A stretch of DNA of 64,000 nt from Polaribacter sp. KT25b (GCF_900105145.1 NZ_LT629752.1:2981501-3045500), one strand, 5' to 3'. Positions 9,127 through 17,498 are shown, numbered from the stretch's first letter. The notes: generated by a model not told the origin, from the letters alone. Translations and numbers: made by a program.

Positions 9127-11129
9127 TTACCTACTTTTTAAAATCTGCAACTTGTTTAGCACTATTATTAGCATTTTATCACTTTATTTTAGAAAAAGAA
9201 AAAATGCACACTTTTAATCGATTTTATTTATTAGGAAGTGTTTTTTTTTCTTTTTTAGCACCTTTATATATTATTTATATTGACGCTACACCTATTATTA
9301 TTGAAACCACATTGCCTGTTTCTAATGTTAATTACTCAGAATTTACGGCAACAGAAGCTAATATCGAAAAACAAATTAATTACACTCAGATTTTAATAGG
9401 TATTTATTTAACAATCTCTTCTATTTTACTTCTCAGGTTTGGTAGAAACTTACTTAAAATCATTAATAAAATAAGAACAAACACAAAAGTTAAGTATCAA
9501 AAAGCTAAGTTAGTTTTGGTTTCTGATAAAATACTTCCACATACTTTTTGGAACTACATTTTCATCAATAAAAATGATTATGAAAATCAGAAAATTGAAC
9601 AAGAATTATTTACACACGAGCTAACACACGTTACTCAAAGACATACGTTAGATGTTTTAATTTTAGAATTAATTCAGATTATCTTTTGGATAAATCCTTT
9701 CTTTATTTTACTTAAAAAAGCGGTTCAATTAAACCATGAATTTTTAGCAGATGAAACTGTTATCAAACAACATAAAAACACATTTCAATATCAGCATTTA
9801 CTTTTAAACACTGCTGCTTGGAAAAACGAATATTACTTGGCCAGTAATTTGAATTATTCACTTACTAAAAAAAGATTATTAATGATGACAACACAAAGTT
9901 CACAGACAAAAATCTTGTTAAAAAAACTGGCGGTAATTCCGCTTTTAACAGGATTTATTTTCCTCTTTGCAGAAAGAGTTGAAGCGCAAGAAACTATTGA
10001 AATAGTTGAAGAAATTCAAGAAATAGAAGTAGTAGAAGAAATTGAAGAAATTTCCGATGAAAAAGAAATTTATAAAGAATATTATTATAAAAAATTAACA
10101 TTCATCAGAAAGGATGAAAATGGTAATAAAATTTCTAAAAAGTATAACGAATTAAATGATGAAGAAAAAGCTAGGTTAATTCCTCCTCCATCATTAAAAT
10201 TTAAAAAAATAGTTCCTACAAAACAACAAATAGAGGACTTAAAAGACAACTCTAAATATGCAATTTGGATTGATGGAAAAGTTGTAAAAAATGAAGTTTT
10301 AAACAATTTTAAAAATACAGATTTTGCTAGATATTCTAACAGCCATGTTTATAAAAATGCTAGAAGCAAACGTTTTCCACAAGAAAACCAGGCTCATTTA
10401 GAAACTACAAAATATTTTGAAAATAAAAATAAAAAAAGAATTCAAGCATTTAAAGAATATTTAGAAAAAGAGCATAAAGTTGAAACAATTAATGAGCAAA
10501 GAGACACAGAATTTAGAAAAATAATAAATGAGATTGGAGAAAAATATGACACTAATCCTTATAGTGAATTAAATAAATCATATGAAATTGAAAGAAATAA
10601 AAAACCTCATTTTACAGAAAGTTCAGCAGAAAGACAAAAGGTATTAACAGACTTATATTCTAAGCTAGGAAGTATGTATTTTAAACTTTCAAAAGAAAAT
10701 AAAAAAAGGAACAAAAGACCAATTCATCCTCATCATCCTTATTTAAGATTGATGAAAAACAATAAAGTTTTCTATAAATTAAAAGACGAATTAACAAGAG
10801 AAGATGAGTTATTAATCCCTCCTCCTCCACCAGTTCCAAATGCATCAAAAGAACAAATTTTAAAAGCTAAAAAGGCTTATGAAGAATGGAAAATGAGAAC
10901 TGGAAACACAATATCTACTCCTCCACCGCCAATTTCAGCTTTAGATCATGTAATAAAAATGGCAAAAAAAGACGCTACTTTTTATTTTGAAGGAACGAAA
11001 ATTACTGCCGATAAAGCGATTGAATTATTAAAAAATAACAAAAAACTAAATATCGATACAAGAAATAAAGATTCAGAAAAACCGATAGTTAAAATATCTC
11101 AAAAACCAATAACGATAGAAAGAAAATAA
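9123..11129 (+). CDS. BlaR1-like M56 membrane metallopeptidase sensor
   Basis: 668 residues. Residues 1-285 hold four membrane helices and the M56 gluzincin site HELTH (165-169), followed by NHEFLADE with the third zinc ligand. In place of the penicillin-binding sensor domain of classical BlaR1 there is a roughly 380-residue periplasmic region that is acidic at first (EIVEEIQEIEVVEEIEE), then highly charged, with two proline clusters (IPPPPPVP, STPPPPIS) and two weakly similar segments, YAIWIDGKVVKNEVLNNF and FYFEGTKITADKAIELLKNN. It presumably senses an envelope signal and cleaves its co-encoded repressor. The signal is unknown and need not be a beta-lactam. Confidence 0.88.
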   Translation: MITYFLKSATCLALLLAFYHFILEKEKMHTFNRFYLLGSVFFSFLAPLYIIYIDATPIIIETTLPVSNVNYSEFTATEANIEKQINYTQILIGIYLTISSILLLRFGRNLLKIINKIRTNTKVKYQKAKLVLVSDKILPHTFWNYIFINKNDYENQKIEQELFTHELTHVTQRHTLDVLILELIQIIFWINPFFILLKKAVQLNHEFLADETVIKQHKNTFQYQHLLLNTAAWKNEYYLASNLNYSLTKKRLLMMTTQSSQTKILLKKLAVIPLLTGFIFLFAERVEAQETIEIVEEIQEIEVVEEIEEISDEKEIYKEYYYKKLTFIRKDENGNKISKKYNELNDEEKARLIPPPSLKFKKIVPTKQQIEDLKDNSKYAIWIDGKVVKNEVLNNFKNTDFARYSNSHVYKNARSKRFPQENQAHLETTKYFENKNKKRIQAFKEYLEKEHKVETINEQRDTEFRKIINEIGEKYDTNPYSELNKSYEIERNKKPHFTESSAERQKVLTDLYSKLGSMYFKLSKENKKRNKRPIHPHHPYLRLMKNNKVFYKLKDELTREDELLIPPPPPVPNASKEQILKAKKAYEEWKMRTGNTISTPPPPISALDHVIKMAKKDATFYFEGTKITADKAIELLKNNKKLNIDTRNKDSEKPIVKISQKPITIERK

Positions 11130-11137
11130 TTATACAA

Positions 11138-11200
11138 ACCTCGAATTTATATTGATGTAAAACACGAAACTTGTGTAAGTATTTTAATAAAATTCGAGGT
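11138..11200. repeat. long-armed inverted repeat with inner hairpin
   Basis: ACCTCGAATTT (11138-11148) pairs with AAATTCGAGGT (11190-11200), enclosing a small ACAC/GTGT hairpin near 11163-11177. There is no T-tract directly after the right arm, so it is not a standard terminator, though it sits just after the M56 gene. It may be a weak terminator or an RNA stability element. Confidence 0.5.
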
Positions 11201-11251
11201 CTTTAAGTAACAATTTTAAAGTTTATCCGTTGTATTATAAAATAAATAACT

Positions 11252-12352
11252 GTGCTTAAAAAATTCTTTCTTACGTGTTCTGGAGTTGATAAAAATATTA
11301 TTGAGAACTGTGGTAATGGTGAACAAAATAAATTTGTTGGTATTGGCGCAACCGTTTTTTTTACTGCAATTATGGCAACAATTGCTGGAAGTTATGCTTT
11401 ATATACCGTTTTTGATAATTTGTATGCAGCTATTTTCTTCGGATTAGTTTGGGGTTTATTGATTTTTAATTTAGATCGATTTATAGTTTCTACAATCAAA
11501 AAAAAAGATTCTAAACTCAAAGAATTTTTACAAGCTTCACCAAGAATTATATTAGCAGTAATTATTGCTATTGTAATTTCTAAACCTTTAGAATTAAAAT
11601 TATTTGAAAAAGAAATCAATCAAGTTTTATTGACAGAGAAAAACCAAATGACTTTGGATAATAAAACTCAGATTGCACAACAATTTACTCCTGAAATTGA
11701 AAAAATAAATTTAGAAATTGAATTCTTAAAACAAGAAATCATCAGTAAAGAAAAAGTAACTAATGCTTTATATGAAACTTATATTACAGAGGCAGAAGGA
11801 ACAAAAGGAACAAAAAAATTAGGAAAAGGACCTGTTTATCAAGAAAAAAGAGAAAAACATGACGTTTCTTTAGCAGCTTTAAATCAACTTAGAAAAGATA
11901 ATCTAGAAAAAATTGAACGTAAAGAAAGTTCAATTGCTGCGCTAATTGAAAATCAGAAATTAGCAGAAACAAAATCACAACCAATTATATCTAATTTTGA
12001 TGGATTAATGGCAAGAGTAACAGCACTTGATCAATTACCTTGGCTACCATCATTCTTTATCTTTTTGTTGTTTTTAGCAATAGAAACATCACCAATTATT
12101 GCAAAACTATTATCTCCAAAAGGTGAATATGATTACAAACTAGAGGATTATGAAACTGCTATTAAAACTTTGGTAAAGCAACAAGTACATCAAAGAGAAC
12201 AAATGTTACAAGCAGATATTAGTATAGATAACAAAGTTTATAAAGATATTGCAGAAGAAGATGAATTGCATACTTATAAACAAAAATTAGCAAGAGATTT
12301 AATGAAATTACAAGCTGATTCTTTTTACAAAAAGCAACAAAAAATGTTGTAG
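11252..12352 (+). CDS. DUF4407 membrane protein
   Basis: 366 residues starting at GTG (CTTAAAAAATTC follows, giving MLKKFFLTCSGVD). Four predicted membrane helices: two around residues 28-75 (FFTAIMATIAGSYALY; AAIFFGLVWGLLIFNLDRFIV), one at 90-110 (ILAVIIAIVISKPLEL), and one near 262-282 (LPSFFIFLLFLAIETSPIIAKLL). A long coiled coil lies between helices 3 and 4. The LDRFIV, ISKPLELKLFEKEI and ETSPIIAKL motifs are those of DUF4407. Function unknown; found widely in Bacteroidota. Single gene. It is followed by the divergent small RNA / lysS region. Confidence 0.8.
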   Translation: MLKKFFLTCSGVDKNIIENCGNGEQNKFVGIGATVFFTAIMATIAGSYALYTVFDNLYAAIFFGLVWGLLIFNLDRFIVSTIKKKDSKLKEFLQASPRIILAVIIAIVISKPLELKLFEKEINQVLLTEKNQMTLDNKTQIAQQFTPEIEKINLEIEFLKQEIISKEKVTNALYETYITEAEGTKGTKKLGKGPVYQEKREKHDVSLAALNQLRKDNLEKIERKESSIAALIENQKLAETKSQPIISNFDGLMARVTALDQLPWLPSFFIFLLFLAIETSPIIAKLLSPKGEYDYKLEDYETAIKTLVKQQVHQREQMLQADISIDNKVYKDIAEEDELHTYKQKLARDLMKLQADSFYKKQQKML

Positions 12353-12458
12353 AAAAGTATTATTTATTGAGAGTGATTATACTTAAAGAGAAATAAATTG
12401 GACTAACTATTTTTAATTAATAACAACCTATTATTAAAAAACTAAATTTCTCTAAAAT

Positions 12459-12567
12459 AAAAAAAGCGTCCCATTTCAGGGAAGCTTTCCATTGGTTAAC
12501 AAAACCACGACACCTTAATTAAGGCGTCAAAACAACACAACTAAATACTGCTTTATTAAAAAACAGC
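12459..12567 (-). ncRNA. predicted small non-coding RNA
   Basis: A complete promoter (12600-12571) on the minus strand is followed by about 109 transcribed bases that fold into three hairpins and end in an intrinsic terminator: H1 12566-12548 (CTGTTTT/AAAGCAG), H2 12528-12509 (GACGCCTT/AAGGTGTC, loop AATT), H3 12486-12465 (AGCTTCCC/GGGACGCT) with T-run to 12459. No open frame of useful size is present. The 343-base gap between the DUF4407 gene and lysS is thus explained. It may belong to a known flavobacterial RNA family (Flavo-1 or the flavobacterial 6S candidate), which I cannot verify by eye. Confidence 0.7.
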
Positions 12568-12570
12568 TTG

Positions 12571-12600
12571 CAAATATACACAGTTTTTAATAATTCTCAA
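12571..12600 (-). promoter_or_regulatory. promoter of the small RNA
   Basis: On the minus strand TTG (12600-12598), 19 bases, then TATATTTG (12578-12571): exact flavobacterial promoter consensus. Start of transcription expected near 12567, at the base of the first hairpin. Confidence 0.8.
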
Positions 12601-12631
12601 ATAAATAGTTTGTTTTTAACAAATTTCTCAA

Positions 12632-12662
12632 TTGCTTATTAATTCAATTGATTGTATCTTTG
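12632..12662 (+). promoter_or_regulatory. lysS promoter
   Basis: TTG at 12632-12634, 20 bases, then TATCTTTG at 12655-12662, a full match to the Bacteroidota consensus. The lysS ATG follows 33 bases later. It is back to back with the small RNA promoter. Confidence 0.8.
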
Positions 12663-12695
12663 TGCTCTTTAACAAACATCAGAAAAAAATAGCAA

Positions 12696-14390
12696 ATGCA
12701 ATTATCAGATCAAGAAGTTGTACGTAGAGAAAAGCTCGTAAAATTACGTGCTTTAGGTATTAATCCTTATCCTGCAGATTTATTCCCAATAGATTCAAAT
12801 TCAACTGAAATAAAACAAAATTATATAGAAGGAAAAAAAGTAGTTATTGCCGGTAGATTAATGGCAAAAAACTTACAAGGAAAAGCTTCTTTTGGGCAAT
12901 TGCAAGATGCAGAAGGTAGAATACAAGTGTATTTTAATCGCGATGAAATTTGTGCTGGTGAAGACAAAACACAATACAATACTGTTTTTAAAAACTTAAT
13001 AGATTTAGGCGATTTTCTTGGTATTGAAGGCGAATTATTTACAACAAAAGTTGGCGAAAAGACGGTTAAAGTAAAATCTTTTACATTATTAAGTAAAGCT
13101 TTAAAACCTTTGCCTTTTCCGAAAGAAAAAGACGGAAAAATCTTTGATGCTTTTACAGATCCAGAAATGCGTTACAGACAACGTTATGTAGATTTAGTGG
13201 TAAATCCGCGGGTAAAAGAAGTGTTTATAAAAAGGACAAAATTGTTTAATGCAATGCGTTCTTTCTTTAATGATGCGGGTTATTTTGAAGTTGAAACTCC
13301 GGTTTTACAACCAATTCCTGGTGGTGCTGCTGCAAGACCTTTTATAACACATCACAATTCTTTGGATATTCCTTTATATATGAGAATTGCCAACGAATTG
13401 TATCTTAAGAGATTAATTGTTGGTGGTTTTGATGGCGTTTATGAATTCTCTAAAAACTTTAGAAATGAAGGAATGGACAGAACTCATAATCCAGAATTTA
13501 CTGCCATGGAAATCTATGTTTCTTACAAAGACTACAATTGGATGATGGATTTTGCAGAGCAACTTTTAGAGCACTGTGCAATTGCGGTTAACGGAACATC
13601 TGAAGCTACTTTTGGTGAACACAAGATAAACTTTAAAGCGCCTTACGCAAGAGTTACAATGGCAGATTCTATTAAACATTTTACTGGTTTTGATATAACT
13701 GGTAAAACAGAAGATGAAATTAGAGAAGCTGCTAAAGGAATGAATATTCCTGTGGATGAAACAATGGGAAAAGGAAAATTAATTGATGAAATTTTTGGCG
13801 AAAAATGTGAAGGAAACTACATTCAGCCAACTTTCATTACCGATTATCCTAAAGAAATGTCGCCACTTTGTAAAGAACATAGAGATAACCCAGAACTTAC
13901 AGAGCGTTTTGAATTAATGGTTTGTGGTAAAGAAATTGCAAATGCATATTCTGAATTAAATGACCCAATTGATCAGCGTGAGCGTTTTGAACATCAACTA
14001 AAATTAGCGCAAAAAGGTGATGATGAAGCAACTGAATTTATAGATCACGATTTTTTAAGAGCGTTAGAATACGGAATGCCGCCAACTTCTGGAATGGGAA
14101 TTGGAATGGACAGACTAATTATGTTTTTAACAAATAATCAATCGATTCAAGAAGTACTTTTCTTTCCTCAAATGAGACCAGAACAAAGAATTGTTACTGT
14201 AGAATTAAATGATGGAGAAAAAGAGTTACTTGCAACTATCAAAAAAGCAGAAAAAATTGAGTTAAATACTTTAAAAGAACAATCTGGTTTATCAAACAAA
14301 AAATGGGATAAGTCTTTAAAACACTTAACTAAAAATAAATTTGCAAAAGTTTCTAAAACAGATGAAGGTCTGTTTGTAGAAATTGTGTAA
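12696..14390 (+). CDS. lysS: lysyl-tRNA synthetase, class II
   Basis: 564 residues; charges tRNA-Lys in the cytoplasm. An N-terminal OB-fold anticodon domain (VVIAGRLMAKNLQGKASFGQLQDAEGRIQVY) is followed by the class II catalytic core with motif 1 near ETPVLQPIPGGAAARPF, motif 2 FRNEGMDRTHNPEFTAMEIY, and motif 3 GMGIGMDRLIMFLTNN. FFPQMRPE closes the core; the last about 65 residues form an extra C-terminal small helical domain that is common in Bacteroidota LysRS and absent from E. coli. Single gene with its own promoter and terminator. Confidence 0.97.
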   Translation: MQLSDQEVVRREKLVKLRALGINPYPADLFPIDSNSTEIKQNYIEGKKVVIAGRLMAKNLQGKASFGQLQDAEGRIQVYFNRDEICAGEDKTQYNTVFKNLIDLGDFLGIEGELFTTKVGEKTVKVKSFTLLSKALKPLPFPKEKDGKIFDAFTDPEMRYRQRYVDLVVNPRVKEVFIKRTKLFNAMRSFFNDAGYFEVETPVLQPIPGGAAARPFITHHNSLDIPLYMRIANELYLKRLIVGGFDGVYEFSKNFRNEGMDRTHNPEFTAMEIYVSYKDYNWMMDFAEQLLEHCAIAVNGTSEATFGEHKINFKAPYARVTMADSIKHFTGFDITGKTEDEIREAAKGMNIPVDETMGKGKLIDEIFGEKCEGNYIQPTFITDYPKEMSPLCKEHRDNPELTERFELMVCGKEIANAYSELNDPIDQRERFEHQLKLAQKGDDEATEFIDHDFLRALEYGMPPTSGMGIGMDRLIMFLTNNQSIQEVLFFPQMRPEQRIVTVELNDGEKELLATIKKAEKIELNTLKEQSGLSNKKWDKSLKHLTKNKFAKVSKTDEGLFVEIV

Positions 14391-14415
14391 AACTTAATAC
14401 CTTATAAAAAATTTA

Positions 14416-14449
14416 AAAAGGAATTGCAGAAATGTAATTCCTTTTTTTT
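14416..14449 (+). terminator. lysS terminator
   Basis: AAAGGAATT pairs with AATTCCTTT around a short loop, followed by a run of eight T. It lies 25 bases after lysS. Confidence 0.85.
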
Positions 14450-14507
14450 GTAAAAATTCTTGTTATATTTGAATTAAGTCAATATTAACAATCTAACATA
14501 AAAACCA

Positions 14508-14936
14508 ATGAAAAATTTAAACATTTTTACCAAGACACTTTTTACTTTTTGCATTCTAACCGTAAGCTTCATATTAATTTCTTTTAATGTTAAAGAAACT
14601 GCCGATGAGAAAAAAATCTCTGAACTAAGTATAGAAATAATTAAAATAAACAAAGAATTACAAAACTTAAAGGCAATCAATAAAAATGAAACTTATTCTA
14701 TGGATCCTTTTATCGGGGAAGTAGGTTTATTTGCAGGTAACTTTGCTCCTAGAGGTTGGGCTTTTTGCGAGGGACAATTACTTGATCTTTCTGAAAACAC
14801 TGCTTTATTCTCTATATTAGGCAATACATATGGTGGAAATGGAAGAACTACATTTAGACTTCCAGACCTTAGTGAAAATAAACCAAATGGAGTTAATTAT
14901 ATTATTGCATTGAAAGGCATATTTCCTTCAAGATAG
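14508..14936 (+). CDS. shortened tail-collar (microcystin-dependent-like) protein
   Basis: 142 residues. Residues 1-26 form a signal or membrane anchor, then a short coiled coil (KKISELSIEIIKINKELQNLK). From residue 67 the segment DPFIGEVGLFAGNFAPRGWAFCEGQ to YGGNGRTTFRLPDL is the phage tail collar domain. Directly after it comes GVNYIIALKGIFPSR, the usual C-terminal end of these proteins, so the variable middle of about 50-60 residues found in typical members is missing. The frame is intact. Homologues occur outside phages as exported proteins of unknown role. No phage genes surround it. Confidence 0.8.
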   Translation: MKNLNIFTKTLFTFCILTVSFILISFNVKETADEKKISELSIEIIKINKELQNLKAINKNETYSMDPFIGEVGLFAGNFAPRGWAFCEGQLLDLSENTALFSILGNTYGGNGRTTFRLPDLSENKPNGVNYIIALKGIFPSR

Positions 14937-14971
14937 AGGAGAAAATAAGATAGATACACGTCTATAAGAAT

Positions 14972-15007
14972 AAAAAAAGGAACTACAAAATGTAGTTCCT
15001 TTTTTTA
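14972..15007 (+). terminator. terminator after the tail-collar gene
   Basis: GGAACTACA pairs perfectly with TGTAGTTCC (14979-14999), with A-run before and T-run after. Confidence 0.9.
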
Positions 15008-15022
15008 TTCTTTTGATAAATT

Positions 15023-15328
15023 ATGAATTGTAAAAATTGTCAAAATCCATTAGAAAAAGAAGCTAATTTCCGCAACAATTGTGGAGGAAAAAATTATTTT
15101 AGAAAGAATAACTTTTAAACAATTAATGGTTGAATTATGGCTAGTCTTCTTGGTGCTATTTTATACTACATGTATACTTTTGGTGAAATTTATAAACTTT
15201 CTATTGTTAGAAGTATTTTAAAATTATTTCGTTTCTTAATTGGGTTGATTTCTCCATTTATTTTTAGCTTAATTCTAGTTGCTTTAACTGGAGTTATAAT
15301 CGGTTTTTGGGGTTTAGTTAATTTCTAA
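15023..15328 (+). pseudogene. decayed zinc-ribbon membrane protein gene
   Basis: Three fragments line up in one direction. 15023-15118 encodes MNCKNCQNPLEKEANFRNNCGGK and then stops; the second Cys pair reads RNNC, where a single TGC-to-CGC change would explain loss of the third zinc ligand. From 15105 the next frame reads RITFKQLMVELW, the kind of segment that follows the ribbon in DUF3667-like flavobacterial proteins. From 15137 a 63-residue stretch with two hydrophobic segments (FLIGLISPFIFSLILVALTGVIIGFWGL) returns to the first frame. The middle of a normal protein is absent. I infer a gene broken by frameshifts and an internal deletion; the 15137 fragment alone could still be translated. 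Confidence 0.5.
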
Positions 15329-15439
15329 ATTCCTTTAAACAAGATCAAATTTCACAGCATAAAAATCTTTTTTTATTTACTAAGTGAGGTTGCTTACTAT
15401 ATTATTTTCTAATAGCTTTGTCAGGCTTAAAAAACATCA

Positions 15440-16357
15440 ATGGAAAATTATAAAAAAATTATTGAAGATATTTATCTTGAAATAAAAAACGTTGAAGATA
15501 TTGGTAAAGTTCCAAATTATATTCCTGAATTATCTAAGATAAATCCTGATAATTTTGGCATAAACATTACTACCATTGATAGACAAAACTTTGGTATTGG
15601 CGATTTTAATAAAAAATTTTCAATTCAGAGTGTTTCTAAAATCTTCTCTTTAGCTTTAGCTTATAAATTTGAGGGTGTAAATCTTTGGGAAAGAGTTGAT
15701 GTTGAGCCTTCTGGAAATCCATTTAACTCACTTTTACAATTAGAAGCTGATAAAGGAAAACCAAGAAATCCTTTTATAAATGCGGGTGCAATTGTTGTTT
15801 GCGATGTTTTGGTTGGTCATTTAAAAAATCCGAAGGAAGAGTTTTTAGATTTTTGTAGAGAAATTTCTAACAATGAAAGTCTAAATTATTCTGAAAAAAT
15901 TGCACATTCAGAAAAAATTTCTGGTTTTAGAAATATTGCTTTGTGTAATTTTATAAAATCTTTTGGAAACATTAAAAATGATGTTGATGAAGTTTTAGAT
16001 TTTTACTTTCATATTTGTTCTTTAGAAATGAGCTGTAAAGAACTTTCTGAAATTGCTCTTTTTTTAGCGGATGATAATTTTACAACTCATAAAGGCAACA
16101 AAGTTCTTACAATGAGTAAGGCAAAAAGAATGAATGCAATTTTACTTACCTGTGGTTTTTATGATGAATCTGGTGAGTTTGCATTTAGAGTTGGTTTACC
16201 CGGAAAAAGTGGTGTTGGTGGCGGAATTGTAGCAATTCATCCTGATAAATATTGTATTGCTGTTTGGAGTCCGAAATTGAATATCAAAGGAAATTCTTTT
16301 AAAGGAATGTTGTTTTTAGAGAAGTTTACATCAAAAACTGCTTCTTCTATTTTTTAG
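15440..16357 (+). CDS. glsA: glutaminase (serine-dependent)
   Basis: 305 residues, the standard length of the single-domain bacterial glutaminase of the beta-lactamase-like fold, which turns L-glutamine into glutamate and ammonia. The catalytic pair is in FSIQSVSKIFSLALAY (SxxK); NPFINAGAIVVCDVL, the YxxS region, and PGKSGVGGGIVAIHPDKYCIAVWSP near the C-terminus are all conserved. No signal peptide. Single gene after the decayed zinc-ribbon locus. Confidence 0.95.
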   Translation: MENYKKIIEDIYLEIKNVEDIGKVPNYIPELSKINPDNFGINITTIDRQNFGIGDFNKKFSIQSVSKIFSLALAYKFEGVNLWERVDVEPSGNPFNSLLQLEADKGKPRNPFINAGAIVVCDVLVGHLKNPKEEFLDFCREISNNESLNYSEKIAHSEKISGFRNIALCNFIKSFGNIKNDVDEVLDFYFHICSLEMSCKELSEIALFLADDNFTTHKGNKVLTMSKAKRMNAILLTCGFYDESGEFAFRVGLPGKSGVGGGIVAIHPDKYCIAVWSPKLNIKGNSFKGMLFLEKFTSKTASSIF

Positions 16358-16421
16358 TTTTTTATCAGTAAAAAAGAAATTGCTTTATAACAAAGTTTAC
16401 AATAACATCTAAAGTTAAAAT

Positions 16422-16449
16422 AAGAAGGTCTTTTATACGATCTTTTTTT
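16422..16449 (+). terminator. probable glsA terminator
   Basis: AAGGTC (16425-16430) pairs with GATCTT (16439-16444) with one G-U, extended by A-T pairs, followed by a T-run. It is weaker than the other terminators in the window and 65 bases after glsA. Confidence 0.6.
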
Positions 16450-16509
16450 ATACTTAAAACTTATTTTTGAGAATAATTTAGTTTGTTTCTCTACGAAAAA
16501 AAAGATAAC

Positions 16510-16578
16510 TTAGCTAACTACTTTTATAAAATCAGTATAAGTTAGCCAATATTAATATTAAAAAAGATGTTGACATCT
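16510..16578 (+). promoter_or_regulatory. two dyads upstream of the AraC-type gene
   Basis: TTAGCTAACT (16510-16519) pairs with AGTTAGCCAA (16540-16549, one G-U) across a 20-base loop. AGATGT-TG-ACATCT (16565-16578) is a perfect 14-bp dyad 44 bases before the TTG start of the regulator. The second is a good operator candidate for control of the regulator gene. Neither resembles the ATTTACCAT boxes of the downstream units, so simple autoregulation by the same box is not seen. Confidence 0.5.
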
Positions 16579-16621
16579 TGTATTATAAATATCGTTATTT
16601 CTTAGAAATTAAATTAACAGC

Positions 16622-17491
16622 TTGAAAAACATACCTAACATAACTTTTCAAAGTAACGAACACAAAAGAAATTTTGAGCTTTTAAACTTAACTAGTTTAT
16701 TTGAAAGGTTAGATAGTATTGAGGATCATGAACCAAGACAACCACATAGAATTGCGTTTTTTGCGCTGCTAGTGGTTACAAAGGGAACTGGCACTCATCA
16801 AATAGATTTAAAGGATTATGAGGTTAAAGAAGGAACGGTTCTAAAAATAGCGAAAGGGCAAGTGCATTCTTTTCAAAGAAATGCAACATACCAAGGTTTT
16901 TTAATACTTTTTACAGAAGAGTTTCTGATGAATTACTTCTCTAAATCTTCTATAAATTTAATTTCAAATTTATACAATTATCATTTATCGTCTCCTTTTT
17001 CTATGAATAAAATAGACAATGAAATTTTAATACATCAACTGCAGTCGGAAATTGCACTAGAGATTAATTTTGCACATCATAATATTGTTGCGGCTTTTCT
17101 AGATTTGTATTTATTAAAGTTAGAACGTAAATCACCAGATAATTATATTCCAAAAAATAAATCAAAACTGTTTCGTACTTTTGATCAGTTCAAAAGTTTG
17201 GTAGAGACCAATTTTACAAAAACCAGAAATGTAAAAGACTACGCCAATTTATTATATATTTCTACCAAAACGTTAAATGCTTCTGTAAAAGAATTTACTT
17301 TAAATACAGCTAAAAATTTTATTGATGATTATGTTATCCTAGAAATAAAGCGGGAAATGATGAGTACCAATAAAAGTTTGAAAGAAATTGCATTTGATAT
17401 TGGTTTTGATGAAGTTACCAATTTTACCAAATTTTTTAAAAAGAAAATGAACTTAAGTCCGAAAGAATTTAAAAGCAACCAATTATACTAA
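16622..17491 (+). CDS. AraC family transcriptional regulator
   Basis: 289 residues, starting at TTG (TTGAAAAACATACC); no ATG is available nearby in frame. The N-terminal half is a cupin ligand domain (GTHQIDLKDYEVKEGTVLKIAKGQVHSFQRNA). Residues about 190-289 hold two helix-turn-helices: VKDYANLLYISTKTLNASVKEFT and SLKEIAFDIGFDEVTNFTKFFKKKMNLSPKEFK. It is followed on the same strand by four transcription units that all carry an ATTTACCAT box at the same distance from their -7 element. I infer that it activates them. The ligand is unknown. No box is seen before its own gene. Confidence 0.9.
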   Translation: MKNIPNITFQSNEHKRNFELLNLTSLFERLDSIEDHEPRQPHRIAFFALLVVTKGTGTHQIDLKDYEVKEGTVLKIAKGQVHSFQRNATYQGFLILFTEEFLMNYFSKSSINLISNLYNYHLSSPFSMNKIDNEILIHQLQSEIALEINFAHHNIVAAFLDLYLLKLERKSPDNYIPKNKSKLFRTFDQFKSLVETNFTKTRNVKDYANLLYISTKTLNASVKEFTLNTAKNFIDDYVILEIKREMMSTNKSLKEIAFDIGFDEVTNFTKFFKKKMNLSPKEFKSNQLY

Positions 17492-17498
17492 TTCTCAT

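Noticed and set aside
9123..11129. Beta-lactam resistance locus
   Set aside because: BlaI/M56 pairs are common in Bacteroidota without beta-lactamase; no beta-lactamase gene and no penicillin-binding sensor domain is present.
14508..14936. Tail-collar gene as sign of a prophage
   Set aside because: No integrase, capsid, portal or other phage genes in the flanks; neighbours are lysS and glutaminase.
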